A program made the translations under genes and the position numbers. Positions 10,001-18,800 of a DNA stretch of 40,533 nt are shown in pieces. A model generated the notes under the pieces. It did not search any database. It saw only the letters and a program-made list of their open reading frames with translations, and had not been told where the DNA came from. The DNA is taken from contig DFWO01000136.1 of the NCBI GenBank assembly GCA_002380945.1, forward strand, positions 1 through 40,533, given 5' to 3'. Source of the stretch: Methylococcaceae bacterium UBA4132 (GTDB lineage: Bacteria; Pseudomonadota; Gammaproteobacteria; Methylococcales; Methylomonadaceae). Within the stretch, counting starts at the first letter, position 1, and every line of letters begins with the position of its first letter.

Positions 10001-10721
10001 TCAGCCAATCGGCAACCACATCGTTATCTTGCTGAGCGATAAAACTCCAGCGTTGCACGATGTCCATTAAGTAGGCGACAAATTCAGCATCTTCCAACAT
10101 TAAGCCGTCTTTGAACTCTTCGCTAGCAAGCTCATGTGCAGCAAGTTTGGCGCGTAGGGCAGCAACTTGCTCATCGGCATTTTGATAATCACTGGGCTTG
10201 CCTTTGGCGACTAATTTATAGTGGGCAGACAATAAGCCAATCACTGCACCGACACGCGCTACGCGGTGTTCAGCATCGTCATCTTCGTTGGCTTCTGGAA
10301 ACGCGGCTTCAATCAGCAAATCAAAGCGGTTCAATACGTCTGGAATTTTCCAGTCGCTAGTATCAACACCTTTGAATACCACGCCCAATTTTTCCACTAC
10401 TTCATTTTTATAAGTAAAAATGGTGTCGATTTCATCTTTAATGGCGCGGCTTTGGGCTTGATGTTGTTCAGTGACATTGAATAGCTTAGCGACAAATTTG
10501 CCAAGGTAGGGCGCGACATCAACTAATAGCTGTGACAGTTGTTCAGGCGTTAAATCTGCGCCTTGGCTTTTTTGATAGGCGGCAAAGCGGTCGTATAAAT
10601 CAGCATCGTGGTATTTCACGGATTCATCAAATACAGCCGATAAGTCGTTTAAGCGAACCGCATCGTATAAATCCGCGTAAGTGAAGTTAGCTATGCCTAG
10701 GGTCAGGTTGTTTTGTGCCAT
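7020..10721 (-). CDS. Fused GltD/NfnB-like and PyrK/NfnA-like flavoprotein
   Basis: Large cytoplasmic oxidoreductase, 1233 residues. Residues 1-280 are helical and unrecognised. About 298-400 is a GltD-type N-terminal Fe-S region: CIYCHERDTDSC, then GCPLDEKI, then CPGTGHRICNECMKGC. A FAD-binding Rossmann motif (VVGLGPAGY, about 434) and a second nucleotide-binding motif (VIGGGLTAMDTA, about 605) follow. From about 900 a ferredoxin-reductase fold begins: FAD part FHAGQFYRVQNY, NAD(P) part LLLGGGLGNAVLF near 1014. It ends in a PyrK-like cluster CMMKGICAQC...C at about 1160-1185. This order equals NfnB followed by NfnA, the subunits of NADH-dependent ferredoxin:NADP oxidoreductase, joined in one chain. 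Electron bifurcation is an inference; a glutamate-synthase-like or other NAD(P)H:acceptor role is possible. Start ATG at 10719-10721. Confidence 0.75.
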   Translation of the reverse strand: MAQNNLTLGIANFTYADLYDAVRLNDLSAVFDESVKYHDADLYDRFAAYQKSQGADLTPEQLSQLLVDVAPYLGKFVAKLFNVTEQHQAQSRAIKDEIDTIFTYKNEVVEKLGVVFKGVDTSDWKIPDVLNRFDLLIEAAFPEANEDDDAEHRVARVGAVIGLLSAHYKLVAKGKPSDYQNADEQVAALRAKLAAHELASEEFKDGLMLEDAEFVAYLMDIVQRWSFIAQQDNDVVADWLSFKFPEKRDFEALVAHETVDKGEFTAWMGALEHRRRRDGFKLTDPRYNGRQVLSEVNHCIYCHERDTDSCSKGMRNKKTNTFKTDPLGVTTIGCPLDEKISEMHLVKRGGDNIGALAIIIVDNPMCPGTGHRICNECMKGCIYQKTDPVNIPEIETNVLTDVLFMPYGFEIYSLLTRWNPLNVKRPVMLPYNGKNALVVGLGPAGYTMSHYLLNEGFAVVGIDGLKLEPLPVELTGDENNLPTPIEDFSELYEALDKRILAGFGGVAEYGITVRWDKNFLKVIYLTLQRRAAFRAYGGVRFGGTLTIDDAWNMGFDHICIASGAGQPTVIDLKNNLMRGIRKASDFLMGLQLTGASKSSSLANLQVRLPAGVIGGGLTAMDTATELLAYYPVQVEKIKHRYDILVATYGADKVRARYDQEETIILDEFLAHGNAIADERARAEAAGEAPNFQPLVEAWGGVTLFYRKGIVDAPAYRQNHEEIVKALEEGIALAEGMSPIGANADEYGHLHSVDFDKLVLEDGRWKNATQINVPLRSLYVAAGTSPNTIYQNEYPDTFVMDKWFFQRYEPEITDSGINLVAMNDEKLPKLGKPAPLTSYQKDGKFISFYGDNHPVYAGNVVKAMASAKNGYPYVAKLFEQELATLNPADQATRDAAMKALFAQLDEAFKATIVAINRLTPTIIEIVVKAPMAAEKFHAGQFYRVQNYEAFAPTVEGTTLMAEGLALTGAEVDKENGTISLIALEMGSSSRLCATWKVGDPLILMGVTGAPTEIPTGETVLLLGGGLGNAVLFSIGKALRAAGNKVIYFAGYKYAQDRFKVEDVEAAADLIIWSVDKGDGVEAIVPTRPQDKTYVGNILETMIAYGSGELGEQPISLADVDHLIVIGSDRMMAAVKSARFDVLKPYLKKAHHAIGSINSPMQCMMKGICAQCMCKHVDPETGKETFVYSCYNQDQDLDKVDFPHLNARLRQNTVQEKLSNLWLDYLLLKQKETAE

Positions 10722-11068
10722 AGTTTTGTGTGAGTTAAGTTAAAAAAATGCTGCCATTGGTATTTGTTTCAACCAGAGTGGCTATGGATTCGGTGTGCTG
10801 TTAATCATGCGGATGCGTCGATAACAGACTATTAATCAAAAAACTGTTGATTTTACTGCTAAATTGGTAAATTCGCATTATCTCATTCTATCGGATTTGA
10901 GTGGGTGTTTTCTGCGTCGATTAACTTGCTAATTCCCTCATTGTGACACGTTGTCACGCGGTAATTTGCCACATTTTCATGATTTAGCTTATTGGCTACA
11001 CTATCGGCAACTCATAAATACCCCATGCTTTATGAGATCCCCCCTAATCTGTAATTTGGAGATAAAAA
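10722..11068. other. Intergenic region between divergent genes, with two hairpins
   Basis: 347 bases without a supported gene, separating the flavoprotein gene (minus) from the small EexN-like gene (plus), so it must hold both promoters. Visible structure: the perfect inverted repeat GTGAC-N5-GTCAC (10943-10957), spaced like a protein operator but one base too wide for a CRP site, and an 8-bp hairpin CTCATAAA/TTTATGAG (11011-11036) about 32 bases before the plus-strand start. No promoter could be assigned with confidence. Confidence 0.5.
10943..10957. promoter_or_regulatory. Possible operator, GTGAC-N5-GTCAC
   Basis: Perfect 5-bp inverted repeat with centre at 10950 in the shared upstream region of two divergent genes. 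The binding protein is unknown; a dyad this short could be chance. Confidence 0.3.
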
Positions 11069-11302
11069 ATGAAAAAAGGTAGCTTAATTATGTTAATTGC
11101 GGCTGTTTCTGTATTGACTATCACCGCATTCAGAGCCAGTAACGCCGAAGAGAGCAAATCGGTAGCGTGGTACACAGCCAATATCCAAGAAGCAAAAGCT
11201 AAAGTGCAAGAATGCCATGATAATTCAAGTTTACAAGCTTCTCCAGAATGTGCGAACGCCCGTCATGCGTTAGAAATTAGTTTTGGTATCAGTCAAAAAT
11301 AA
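11069..11302 (+). CDS. Small exported EexN-like protein
   Basis: 77-residue protein. The N-terminus (MKKGSLIMLIAAVSVLTITAFRASNAEE) is a signal peptide or single membrane helix with likely cleavage after SNA. The mature part resembles the EexN-family core: VAWYTANIQEAKAKVQECHDNSS...PECANARHALE, with the conserved W-Y and two cysteines. EexN proteins act in entry exclusion in conjugation and are lipoproteins; here the lipobox cysteine is missing and no conjugation gene is near, so only fold-level similarity is claimed. TTGGAGATAAAAA gives a good ribosome binding site before ATG 11069. No partner gene; the next gene is 240 bases away. Confidence 0.7.
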   Translation: MKKGSLIMLIAAVSVLTITAFRASNAEESKSVAWYTANIQEAKAKVQECHDNSSLQASPECANARHALEISFGISQK

Positions 11303-11354
11303 CCTTAGCTTATTGCCTTTCTCTCTCGAATTTGCCAAGGCATTGTCATTAGTG

Positions 11355-11374
11355 GAGGCGGCATTAGTCGCCTC
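11355..11374. terminator. Hairpin after the EexN-like gene
   Basis: GAGGCG (11355-11360), loop GCATTAGT, CGCCTC (11369-11374). A 6-bp GC-rich stem 50 bases after the stop, without a clean T-run, so it is a weak terminator candidate. Confidence 0.35.
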
Positions 11375-11437
11375 ATCCAATTTCTTCATGCTTAACAGGA
11401 TGTGAGCGTGTTGTTCTACATAGCTAACGATTACACA

Positions 11438-11464
11438 ACGCCTTGTAAATAAAATCAAGGCGTT
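11438..11464. terminator. Hairpin before the DUF2934 gene
   Basis: AACGCCTTG (11438-11446) and CAAGGCGTT (11456-11464) form a perfect 9-bp stem with an A/T loop; the downstream sequence is only mildly T-rich. It may end transcription from either side or act in the leader of the gene at 11543. Confidence 0.4.
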
Positions 11465-11542
11465 ATTCTCAACTTTAATTGCCAAACAACGATGTTAATC
11501 ATAGACTAATATGCCATTTAACCTTGGTTGTTGGAGTAGTTT

Positions 11543-11935
11543 ATGTTAAGTGCTTTCATAAAAAGTCTCAACCGCGAACAATGGATAATGGACGCTGCTT
11601 ATTATAAAGCGTTAGCCAGAGGCTTTGAACCTCATCAAGAGCTGGACGACTGGTTAGAAGCGGAGCAGGATTATTTGAACATGTTGGTCGAGTTGCAACT
11701 GCATGTTCTCGAAGAAGACGGCACGGTTTCAACGCTGGGTTTGCGACAGATCGCCGAATCATTGGGTGTGGAAAATCCACAACTGCTACGCTCTGAGTTT
11801 GAACTAATACGCGCCATTCAAGATGCCAGTCATCATCGTCCTTGTTTTCAACGGCGCAACTCTAGATTTTGCGATGAGTTAGGCTGTCAGTGGCAGGAAA
11901 AATGCCGACAGATAGTGGCAATATGGCACCGATAA
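11543..11935 (+). CDS. DUF2934-like small cytoplasmic protein
   Basis: 130-residue protein of unknown function. Residues 15-50 (MDAAYYKALARGFEPHQELDDWLEAEQDYL) match the DUF2934 pattern of an alpha-helical AY..A.ARG...L.DWL.AE segment. The C-terminal third is Arg/Cys rich (CFQRRNSRFCDELGCQWQEKC), with four cysteines that could bind metal. TTGGAGTAG precedes ATG 11543 at a suitable distance. The stop codon (11933-11935) abuts the stop of the convergent recC gene (11936-11938) with no spacer. Confidence 0.7.
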   Translation: MLSAFIKSLNREQWIMDAAYYKALARGFEPHQELDDWLEAEQDYLNMLVELQLHVLEEDGTVSTLGLRQIAESLGVENPQLLRSEFELIRAIQDASHHRPCFQRRNSRFCDELGCQWQEKCRQIVAIWHR

Positions 11936-14900
11936 TCAGAGTAAGTCGTGCATAGCGTTCCAGACAGGTTGTAATAATTCCTGACATTGTTGCTCAAAAT
12001 CTGCATTTAACACCAACTCCATATCAGCGACATTGCCATAAAGTCGCTTGAGTTCATGTTCAAAGTCTTGGCTAATCGCAAAAGCCAGCCTCTCTTTTGC
12101 TACCTGTAATGCAGGTTTTCTTGCCTGTTGACTACTCGCTTGTTTGATGTAGGCAAACGCCGCTTCAACAAAAAACGCATTTGGTTGTTGCAGTCCTTGT
12201 TGATAAATTGCCAACCATGCTAATAACTGTTTGCTATCAGTAACATCAGGCAATAGCACTAAATCTTTATCTTTGCTCAATAAATGTGTGCTGTGCGGTT
12301 CAACATGATGGCTAATCAGATTATGCAATAACGCCGCGACAAAATCTTTACCTTTTAAATCGGCATAGCGATATAACAAACTGCCGTTTTCATAACGATG
12401 GCTGAGCTTACCTACCAGACGATACGCGTCAATTTTTAAATCAATTGCCACATCATCGACGCGTTCGCCCAAATTTTTGCTTTTAATTTGTTCAACAAAA
12501 TCATTAATCACTTGCTGTTGACGATTAAAGGCTAATTCGCCGACCACACCCGATAGCCACAAACCCTGCGCCTGCATTTTCTGCACGGATACTATGCCAC
12601 CGTTAAGTGTCGTTTGTATCCAATCATTATAAAGACCATATCCTTCTAATTTGCCGATAGCAAAGGGTTCGCGTTCTTCGGCTTTAGCATCCTGCTGATT
12701 AAATCGCACCCCTAACTGTCGATTAATAAAATATTTTTGCGGGTGGCGGAAAAAACTAAACAAATCATTAATGTCGATTACTTGTTCGACTTTAGTTTCC
12801 AATGTCCCTGTCCACCAAACATCAAATGGTGATTTAACATCGGTGATTGCCGCTGCTGTTGCCAAATCACTGGCTGAATAATTGATAAGTTTTTCTGAAC
12901 TGCCATCAAAATAACGCGTGCTAAACGCTTGCAGGGGTTCTTGAATGGTTAGGTTTTTAAGTCCATAGCTATCTTTTAAAACATCCAACAATTCGCTGAT
13001 AATCACTGACGGTGGAATAGGTTTATTTTGACTAATCGACTGCCCAATATAGGTAATAATCAAGCGTTGTCTAGCGGATAATAGGATTTCTAAAAACTGA
13101 TAACGATCATCAGCACGACGGGAACGGTCGCCTTTATGATAATGTTGGCTTAATAAATCAAAGGTGGGATTACGGTCTATTTTAGGAAATTCACCATCAT
13201 TAATACCCAGTAAGGCAATAATTTTAAATGGAATAGAACGCATCGGTAGCATCGAACAAAACGTGAGTTGCCCACGTAAAAAACCGTTAGATGATTTACG
13301 CTCAGAAACCGCGCCTTCCATCCAACTGACAATCACCTGTAATTCCACCGTGTCATGATGCACGCTTGCCACATCGGCGGATAATTCAGCCAATAATTCT
13401 TTAAGCTGTTGCAATTCAATCGGGTCTACATCGACTAACAACTGGTCGGCATAATAACTCAGTTGGTTATGCCAGTTTTTCAGGGTTTTAGCTTGTTTCA
13501 AGTCACGACTGGCTTTAAACAATAACTCCATGAAATCACACAAACCACCCAACGCCGATGCCGACCCGCCTTCAATAGCTTTGTAAGGCAACACCCCATC
13601 AACAAAATCTTCATCACTGCCCACCGCATAACCCATTAACAGCCTATCGAGCATGGCTTGCCAAGTGTTTTCACTCAGTTCGGGTAAGCCTAAACTTTTC
13701 TTATGTTGTGCGGATTTACCCCAACGCACATGAGTTGATTTTATCCAATACCTGATTAATTCCAAATCAGCTTCCGATAACCCAAAGCTAGGATAAACCA
13801 CGGCTTGTTCCAGCAAATCCAATACGGTTTGCCAACCAAAACGGCTTTGACTAACACTTAAAAAACGAATAAACGCATCCAGTGCGTGATTGCTGAGTCG
13901 TAAACTACGATCAGCAATCGCGTGTTGAATATCGCTAAACACCGCAGTAATAAACGATTCATAATCTTGAATATCGGGTGCGATAACGACCATATCGCGT
14001 AGTTGTAAATCGGGGTCTTGTTCCAGCGCGTGTAATAACTGATTTTTTAACACTTCCACTTCACGCATTCGCGAATGACAGGAATGAATGCTAATCGAGT
14101 CATCAAGCAAACACGGTGTGCGTGACTCTATCGCATTATTCAAAATATCATTTTGCAAGCGTTGTAGATTATTTAACGGCTCTGGGTTTTCCTCAAAACT
14201 GTCCAAATCCATATCAAAAGCGATATTGTCTTCCAATAAAATCGCCTGAAACTCACGCCCTTGTTGCCCTAATGTCGATAACAACGGATGCCCAATAAAG
14301 GTTTCCTCATTAATAATGCGTTGGTGTTTAGTGTCTATATCTGCCCAAAAATCGCAGGATGGATTCAACAAAAACAAATGTACAGCGCAGTGTTTTGATA
14401 ACCCTTCCAAATACTTTAAAAACAACGGCGGCATGGTATTAACACCGAAAATACACACGCGCTCAGGCAACTGTTCACTAAACGCGCCTTCTTCCGCGCC
14501 ATTAAGTTTATCTATCACCTGCAACCATAGCGAACCACGGTGTTTATGACTGCCTATTTGTTGCGTGACTTGTCGCCACAAAGTTTGTTGCCAACGTTCC
14601 GTCGCCGTGTTGTACAGCAGCTTATTCGCTTGCCACAGTGCCAACATATCAGGACGCATGATTTGATATTGGTCAAATACCTTCGCCAGTTGCAACGCCA
14701 GTTGATAACGTTTTAAAGCAATTGAATCGCCTGATAGATATTGCCGTAATGGCAATAATTCCTCACTGTCTAGCCGCCGCAATAACGCTTCCAATCGCCA
14801 CAACATCAAGTGTCTATCAAACGCCGCATCATTCAAGCGGCTATCAATTTTATCTGCCAAGGAACTGAAAAACTTATTAGGAAATAAAAACTCATAATTG

Positions 14901-15073
14901 CCCCATACTTTCAATTCATTGGCTAATTGCTGAGACAACCAGCGTTCCATGCCCTGACTTTGAATTAAAAATACCTCTTTCTCAAACGGCGAACTGAGCG
15001 GCGCAGAGCTAATCACCGTCGTTAAATGCGCGACCAGATTTTCGGTTTTATTAGAGCTGTGCAGAATGAACAT
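11936..15073 (-). CDS. recC: RecBCD gamma subunit RecC
   Basis: 1045-residue gamma subunit of exodeoxyribonuclease V, the RecBCD helicase-nuclease that processes double-strand ends and recognises Chi. The N-terminus (MFILHSSNKTENLVAHLTTVI) and the SQGMERWLSQQLANELKVWGNYEFLFPNKFF block are the RecC signature. FCSMLPMRSIPFKIIALLGINDGEFPK and the DRYQFLEILLSARQRLIITYIGQS block of the second inactive helicase core are also present, as is a C-terminal nuclease-like domain (about 740-1045). RecC is usually close to 1100 residues, so it is full length. recB and recD do not lie within the window on either side. ATG at 15071-15073 is the only sensible start. Confidence 0.93.
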   Translation of the reverse strand: MFILHSSNKTENLVAHLTTVISSAPLSSPFEKEVFLIQSQGMERWLSQQLANELKVWGNYEFLFPNKFFSSLADKIDSRLNDAAFDRHLMLWRLEALLRRLDSEELLPLRQYLSGDSIALKRYQLALQLAKVFDQYQIMRPDMLALWQANKLLYNTATERWQQTLWRQVTQQIGSHKHRGSLWLQVIDKLNGAEEGAFSEQLPERVCIFGVNTMPPLFLKYLEGLSKHCAVHLFLLNPSCDFWADIDTKHQRIINEETFIGHPLLSTLGQQGREFQAILLEDNIAFDMDLDSFEENPEPLNNLQRLQNDILNNAIESRTPCLLDDSISIHSCHSRMREVEVLKNQLLHALEQDPDLQLRDMVVIAPDIQDYESFITAVFSDIQHAIADRSLRLSNHALDAFIRFLSVSQSRFGWQTVLDLLEQAVVYPSFGLSEADLELIRYWIKSTHVRWGKSAQHKKSLGLPELSENTWQAMLDRLLMGYAVGSDEDFVDGVLPYKAIEGGSASALGGLCDFMELLFKASRDLKQAKTLKNWHNQLSYYADQLLVDVDPIELQQLKELLAELSADVASVHHDTVELQVIVSWMEGAVSERKSSNGFLRGQLTFCSMLPMRSIPFKIIALLGINDGEFPKIDRNPTFDLLSQHYHKGDRSRRADDRYQFLEILLSARQRLIITYIGQSISQNKPIPPSVIISELLDVLKDSYGLKNLTIQEPLQAFSTRYFDGSSEKLINYSASDLATAAAITDVKSPFDVWWTGTLETKVEQVIDINDLFSFFRHPQKYFINRQLGVRFNQQDAKAEEREPFAIGKLEGYGLYNDWIQTTLNGGIVSVQKMQAQGLWLSGVVGELAFNRQQQVINDFVEQIKSKNLGERVDDVAIDLKIDAYRLVGKLSHRYENGSLLYRYADLKGKDFVAALLHNLISHHVEPHSTHLLSKDKDLVLLPDVTDSKQLLAWLAIYQQGLQQPNAFFVEAAFAYIKQASSQQARKPALQVAKERLAFAISQDFEHELKRLYGNVADMELVLNADFEQQCQELLQPVWNAMHDLL

Positions 15074-15152
15074 AGTGAATGATGCAGCGTAAAGAAGTTA
15101 GCGCATTATAATAGCCGAGAAGCTTGGTATAGCGTAGAGGCGCGTTTGAGTG

Positions 15153-15752
15153 ATGAATAAAATTGGTGTAAGTGTATTTTTCTTGGTCTTAATCTGGTCT
15201 GCTATTAATCCAAAAGATTATCTAACATGGCTATTGGAAGTTATGCCTGCTTTTATTGCAGCTATCACCTTGTTACTGACTCGAAAATGCTTTCCACTGA
15301 CAGGCTTGCTATACGGTTTGATACTCATCCATTGCATTATCTTGATGATAGGCGGGCATTATACCTACGCCGAAGTACCGTTATTTGATTGGCTAAAAAA
15401 TGATGGTGTTTTTGACCGCAATAATTACGACAAAATTGGGCATTTTGCCCAAGGTTTTGTGCCTGCCATAATTGCTAGAGAAATTATTATCAGAAACGCC
15501 GTGTTAAACCGTTCAAACTGGCTAAATTTTTTTGTCATCTGTGTGTGTTTGGCGATTAGTGCGTTTTATGAATTAATTGAATGGTGGGTGGCTTTACTCA
15601 TCGGACAAAATGCGGAGGCGTTTTTAGGGACGCAAGGTTATATTTGGGATACGCAATCGGATATGGCTTATGCGTTGTTTGGAGCAGTGCTAGCGTTGGT
15701 TTCGTTGTCGCGCTGGCATGATAAAGCGATTTCTAAAGTAGGAACGCGATAA
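15153..15752 (+). CDS. DUF2238/YjdF-family membrane protein
   Basis: 199-residue inner-membrane protein with about six predicted helices. The DUF2238 signatures are clear: a central NNYDKIGHFAQGFVPAIIAREI and a C-terminal SAFYELIEWWVALLIG...GTQGYIWDTQSDMAYALFGA, with several conserved acidic and His residues facing helices. Function of the family (E. coli YjdF) is unknown. GTG at 15150 is immediately followed by ATG at 15153; I prefer the ATG. It is divergent from recC with an 80-base gap. Confidence 0.88.
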   Translation: MNKIGVSVFFLVLIWSAINPKDYLTWLLEVMPAFIAAITLLLTRKCFPLTGLLYGLILIHCIILMIGGHYTYAEVPLFDWLKNDGVFDRNNYDKIGHFAQGFVPAIIAREIIIRNAVLNRSNWLNFFVICVCLAISAFYELIEWWVALLIGQNAEAFLGTQGYIWDTQSDMAYALFGAVLALVSLSRWHDKAISKVGTR

Positions 15753-15893
15753 GACGGTATCTATGCACTGCTAACATAAGTGACAGTTAGCTAAAAATTG
15801 TTTTTTTGATGAACTAAAACTGCCTAAAAACGCCTCAAAGAGTAAGGGTTTGAATAACCCAACTTAAGAACTACAGGACAAGGCAGGTGTATC
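15753..15893. other. Leader of the haemagglutinin-like gene
   Basis: 140 bases between the DUF2238 gene and the TpsA-like gene. A short hairpin GGGTT-N5-AACCC (15846-15860) is visible, and CAAGGCAGG about eight bases before ATG 15894 acts as ribosome binding site. No riboswitch pattern recognised. Confidence 0.4.
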
Positions 15894-18800
15894 ATGAATC
15901 ACATATATCGCACTATCTGGAACGAAGCCTTAGGCGTATGGATGGCAGTTTCAGAACTTGCCAAAGGGCGGGGTAAACAGGCTTCAAAACGTCAAAAACT
16001 TTTCATAGCGGGTTTATTACTGTGTAGTAGTTCTGTTTGGGCATTACCGACAGGTAATGAATTAGTCGCGGGACAAGCGACGGTTGCTACGCCCAATGCA
16101 GGGCAACTGCAAATCAACCAAGCCAGTCAAAAAGCCGTCATCAACTGGCAAGGCTTCTCAATCAACCCTAACGAAGCCGTTAATATACAACAGCCCAACG
16201 CCCAAGCCGCGTTATTGAACCGTGTCGTCGGACAAGATGCCAGTCAAATACAAGGTCAACTCAACGCTAACGGACAAGTGTATCTGGTCAACCCTAACGG
16301 TGTCGTATTTGGCAAAACCGCCCAAGTCGATGTCGGTGGCTTAGTAGCCAGCACACACGACATCAGCACCGCCGATTTTATGAATGGCAAAAACCACTTC
16401 ACCCAAAACGGTGCAACGGGCAAAGTCGAAAATCACGGCACAATTAACGCCAAAGACGGTGGCGTAGTGGCATTAATAGGCGAACAAGTCAGCAACACAG
16501 GCACAATCAACACCCCCAAAGGCACAACGGCATTAGCGGCTGGCAAAACCGTCGATTTAGATTTTCAAGGTGATGGTTTAGTCGAAGTCAAAGTCACTGA
16601 ATCTGCCCTCAATGCCCAAATCACCAACCGAGGCGCGATACAAGCCGATGGTGGCAGAGTCGTCATGACTGCCAAAGCGGCAAATTCATTGATTGATACG
16701 GTTATAAATCAAGAAGGCGTGGTTCGCGCTCAAGGTTTAGTCGAACGCAACGGCGAGATTATTCTCGATGGCGGTTACGTTGCCCAAACGGGAACATTAG
16801 ATGTATCAGGCAAAACAGGCGGTAAAGTCGATATTCAAGCCCGCGCTATCCTAGATGCAGGCAAAACCAATGCCGATGGCGCGGCGGGCAATGGCGGCAA
16901 CATTAACATGAAAGCCAGCGATGCCATCATCCAAACTGCTGCCGCTGATACTCATGCTAACGGCACAACGACAGGCGGTACCATTCACTTGAAAGGTGCT
17001 AACAGCGTTTACAGTTCAGGCAAACTCAGCGTGACAGGCGACAAAGGCGGCACGATTGATGTCGTATCTAATGACCGCGTGGTATTAGCCGCCGCAGATG
17101 TAAACGCATCGGGTAAAAGCCAAGGCGGCTTAGTGCGTGTCGGTGGCGATTTTCATGGTGCAAATGCGAAGTTACCGAATGCTAAAACCACCCTCATCAA
17201 CGGCGCGACTAAAATTAAAGCCGATGGTGGTAAAGGTAAAGTCGTAGTTTGGTCAAATGACACAACTGATTATTACGGCAGTATCAGTGCTAATAAAGCA
17301 GGTGAGATTGAAGTCTCCAGCAAAGGCACATTGACCTACTCAGGTTCTGCCAATGCAGGCATGGGCGGTAGCTTATTGCTTGATCCGAAAAATATCGTTA
17401 TTTCATCGACTGGCAATGCCGCCTCTTATGCGTTGATTGATCCCCATGCGGCGGCGGGTAATAATTTTGGTGCGATTACTACTTTACTGGGTACGACAGT
17501 AGGAAAAGTATTTACTGAAAATGGCAATATCGCTGTCAGCAGTCCTTATGATGATTTTGCCGCCAGGGATGCAGGGGCGGTTTATTTGTTCAACACCACG
17601 ACAGGCGCGTTGCTCGCAACACTGACAGGTTCTAGTGCGAACGATAATGTGAGCGGGTATTTATACTTCAATGGTGGTATCACGGCATTGACCAATGGCA
17701 ATTATGTGGTGGCTAGTCCGAACTGGAACAATGGCATGGGAGCGGCGACGTGGGGCAATGGTACAACGGGTATCAGCGGTACGATTAGTTCCACTAACAG
17801 CTTGGTGGGTTCTACGGCGGGCGACTATGTGGGCTGGTATGGTGTCACCGCATTGACCAATGGCAATTATGTGGTGGGTAGTTCTGACTGGAATAATTAC
17901 AGAGGAGCGGCGACGTGGGGCAATGGCACAACGGGCATTAGCGGCACGGTTAATTCCACCAACAGCTTGGTAGATTCTACGACATATGACATGGTGGGTA
18001 GCATCACGGCATTGACCAATGGCAATTATGTGGTGGGTAGTTATAGCTGGAATAATTACAGAGGAGCGGCGACGTGGGGCAATGGCACAACGGGCATGAG
18101 CGGTACGGTTAGTTCCACTAACAGCTTGGTGGGTTCTATAGCGGGCGACGCTGTGGGTGGTAGCATCACGGCATTGACCAATGGCAATTATGTGGTGGGT
18201 AGTTATAGCTGGAATAATTACAGAGGAGCGGCGACGTGGGGCAATGGTACAACAGGCATTAGCGGCATGATTAGTTCCATTAACAGTTTGGTGGGCTCTA
18301 CGGCTACGGCGAGTGACTGGACGGGGACGATCTGGACGTATGGTGACGGGGTGGGTAATGGCATCACCGCCTTAAGTAATGGTAATTATGTGGTGGGTAG
18401 TTCTGGTTGGAACAATGGTATGGGCGCGGCGACTTGGGGCAATGGTACAAGGGGCATCAGTGGCACGATTAGTTCCGCTAACAGTTTGGTGGGCTCTATA
18501 GCGGGCGACGCTGTGGGTGGGTTTTTTAGTAACATCACCGCATTAACCAATGGCAATTATGTGGTGGGTAGTCCAAACTGGAACAATCGCATGGGAGCGG
18601 CGACGTGGGGCAATGGCACAACGGGCATGAGCGGTACGGTTAGTTCCACTAACAGCTTGGTGGGTTCTATGGCGGGTGCGGGTGACTGGACGAATGGGGT
18701 GGGAAGTAGAATCATCGCATTAACCAATGGCAATTATGTGGTGGGTAGTTCTGGTTGGAACAATGGTATGGGCGCGGCGACTTGGGGCAATGGTACAAGG

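Noticed and set aside
11270..11485. 71-residue minus-strand frame after the EexN-like gene
   Set aside because: It overlaps the EexN-like gene end and two hairpins, has no ribosome binding site and no recognisable domain.
11936..15073. recC read as part of a defence island with the neighbouring DUF2934 gene
   Set aside because: RecC is a housekeeping repair protein and nothing else in its surroundings looks like defence.
15753..15893. Cyclic di-GMP riboswitch before the haemagglutinin-like gene
   Set aside because: Looked for the conserved core of the GEMM fold and did not find it; only a 5-bp hairpin is present.
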